From: Hyphomicrobiales bacterium
GTDB lineage: Bacteria; Pseudomonadota; Alphaproteobacteria; Rhizobiales; Xanthobacteraceae
NCBI GenBank assembly: GCA_023266695.1
Contig: JAHFPO010000038.1
Location: forward strand, 1-15,803
Reading direction: 5' to 3'
Length of the DNA: 15,803 bases
The notes beneath the pieces are model-generated. The model was not told the origin of the DNA, ran no database searches, and saw nothing but the letters and a program-made list of their open reading frames with translations. A program made the translations under genes and the position numbers. This document shows positions 14,791-15,803 of this stretch, piece after piece. Each line of letters starts with the position of its first letter. The stretch's first letter is position 1.

Positions 14791-15803
14791 TCAAACACCA
14801 AAGATCTTCGTGTAGCGCGCCTTGATCTCCACGGCTTGTTTCTCCACCGCCGTGGGATCGTCCTTCATGGTCTTGATCTCCCGGAAAGGCTTGCGTCCCG
14901 GTTTCTCCTTGGTCTGCGGATGCATCGAGCGCAGGCCGCCGACGTCGATGGCGAGCTGCTGGCACTCGGGGGTGAACATGTAGCATTGCAAAAGCCGCGC
15001 AGCGTTGGGATTGGGCGCGGCCTTGAAGATGCCGTTGGGGCCGACGATGAGTGGCGAGCCTTCCGTCGCGTAGACGGGTTCGACCGGCTGGCCCCGCTCC
15101 TTCAGCTGAAAGATGTTGTACTCATTGCCGTCGGCCATCACCGCGCGCTCACCGAGCGCAAGCTTCTTGGGCGGGTCGGCCGACGACTGCAACTGCATGA
15201 TTTTTTGCTTGGCGAGCTTTTCGAAATATTCCCAGCCGAGATCGCGCTGCATCTGGTAGGTCGCAGTCATGATGGTGCCGCTATAGCCGGGATGCGCCTT
15301 GACGATCTTGCCCGTCCATTTCGGATCCAAGAGATCGGCGAAGCTTTTCGGCGCTTCCTCCTTTTTCACCAGATTGGTATTGTAGGCGATGATAGAGAGC
15401 CAGACGCGGAAGCTCGCGAACATACCGTCCGGGTCCTTGTGCTCGGCCGGATAATATTTCGCCACGTCCTCGGGCACGTAAGGAGCAAGCAGTCCGTCGC
15501 GCTTCCAGACGATGAAGTGAGCGGCGTCCGACGAGTTGACGATGTCGACCGCATGGATGTTGCTCGAATATTCCTGACCGATGCGCTGGAACACGCGCTC
15601 GGCGCCAGTGCGCTCCACCCGTACGGCGACGTCGGAATATTTGTCCTGGAAGGTCTTGGCGATCTTCTCGGCGATCGGAAGATCGACCGAGGTGTACCAA
15701 ACAACCTTGCCCTCCTTGCGCGCTGCCGCGATCAGCTCGGGGGTGATCGCCGACGGCGGCGGAGCTGCGGCTTTGAGCGGTGATGCATAGATAGTGAAAG
15801 CAA
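14791..15803 (-). CDS. ABC transporter substrate-binding protein 2, paralogue, 5' end beyond the right edge
   Basis: 336 codons visible, open at the right edge; the very start and most of the signal peptide are missing. The frame enters at AFTIYASPLKAAAPPPS, probably the end of the signal region, then TPELIAAARKEGKVVWYT. It is aligned with receptor 1 over its whole visible length and ends with the same EIKARYTKIFGV. By eye roughly three quarters of residues agree, including VNSSDAAHFIVWKRDG, LAPYVPEDVA, PPKKLALGERAVMADGN and SFADLLDPKW. Divergence concentrates in parts likely to face ligand, for example SSLGYNTN versus SIIAYNTN and YLLSLEGQQL versus YMFTPECQQL. It is separated from receptor 1 by 31 bp and is first among the visible operon genes, so any promoter is outside the window. 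Internal GTG at 15618 is not a credible start because the conserved fold continues upstream. Confidence 0.9.
   Translation of the reverse strand, partial: AFTIYASPLKAAAPPPSAITPELIAAARKEGKVVWYTSVDLPIAEKIAKTFQDKYSDVAVRVERTGAERVFQRIGQEYSSNIHAVDIVNSSDAAHFIVWKRDGLLAPYVPEDVAKYYPAEHKDPDGMFASFRVWLSIIAYNTNLVKKEEAPKSFADLLDPKWTGKIVKAHPGYSGTIMTATYQMQRDLGWEYFEKLAKQKIMQLQSSADPPKKLALGERAVMADGNEYNIFQLKERGQPVEPVYATEGSPLIVGPNGIFKAAPNPNAARLLQCYMFTPECQQLAIDVGGLRSMHPQTKEKPGRKPFREIKTMKDDPTAVEKQAVEIKARYTKIFGV

Noticed and set aside
14836..15783. 315-codon plus-strand open frame
   Set aside because: Antisense to the second substrate-binding gene; a matching antisense frame over the first paralogue (14109-14825) shows it is only a mirror of the duplicated gene.

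Overview
This is a GC-rich chromosomal window that reads like an alphaproteobacterium, probably a Hyphomicrobiales relative. The basis is the family-level look of the proteins: a short ~437-residue glucose-6-phosphate isomerase, a CatI/CatJ-type 3-oxoacid CoA-transferase, a small c2-like cytochrome, and Fe(III)-type ABC genes next to MmgE/PrpD. No rRNA, tRNA, CRISPR array, transposase or replication origin was seen. The genus cannot be set from this sequence alone.

Layout, left to right. 1-2953 (all minus strand): the 5' two-thirds of mutL (runs off the left edge), pgi, and a 119-codon in-frame chimera of a polyamine-type ABC ATPase (potG N-terminus) and a polyamine-type permease (potI C-terminus). 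The chimera looks like the scar of a large internal deletion in a potGHI operon. 3069-4574: glpD, with a possible GlpR-like half-site in its leader. 4677-7537: a tight catI-catJ-pcaF operon for the last two steps of the 3-oxoadipate pathway. A 314-bp divergent regulatory region separates it from an IclR-family regulator (7855-8652, plus strand). That region carries an AT-rich composite palindrome, a perfect GC hairpin and GTTCG...CGCAC boxes resembling the PcaR site. 8705-9100: a secreted class I cytochrome c, convergent with the regulator. 9101-9805 holds no intact gene; it contains a truncated and frameshifted response-regulator receiver domain (9399-9744).

9806-15803 is one long minus-strand operon. 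In transcription order it has two tandem paralogous ABC substrate-binding proteins (the first cut by the right edge), a fused double-domain Fe(III)/FbpB-type permease, an MmgE/PrpD family protein and an SDR-fold protein. Gaps between genes are about 8-34 bp. Substrate-binding proteins plus permease suggest uptake of a small anion or chelate. MmgE/PrpD plus SDR suggest that the imported compound is a hydroxy- or tricarboxylate-like organic acid that is then metabolised. No ATPase for this transporter lies in the window. The SDR keeps its dinucleotide-binding motif but lacks three of the four usual catalytic residues. This operon is the best candidate here for undescribed biochemistry.

The other genes are ordinary central or aromatic catabolism (glycerol-3-phosphate oxidation, hexose-phosphate isomerisation, 3-oxoadipate to succinyl-CoA plus acetyl-CoA) and DNA mismatch repair. 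Very long plus-strand open frames opposite glpD/pcaF/catJ and opposite the permease are antisense shadows typical of GC-rich DNA.
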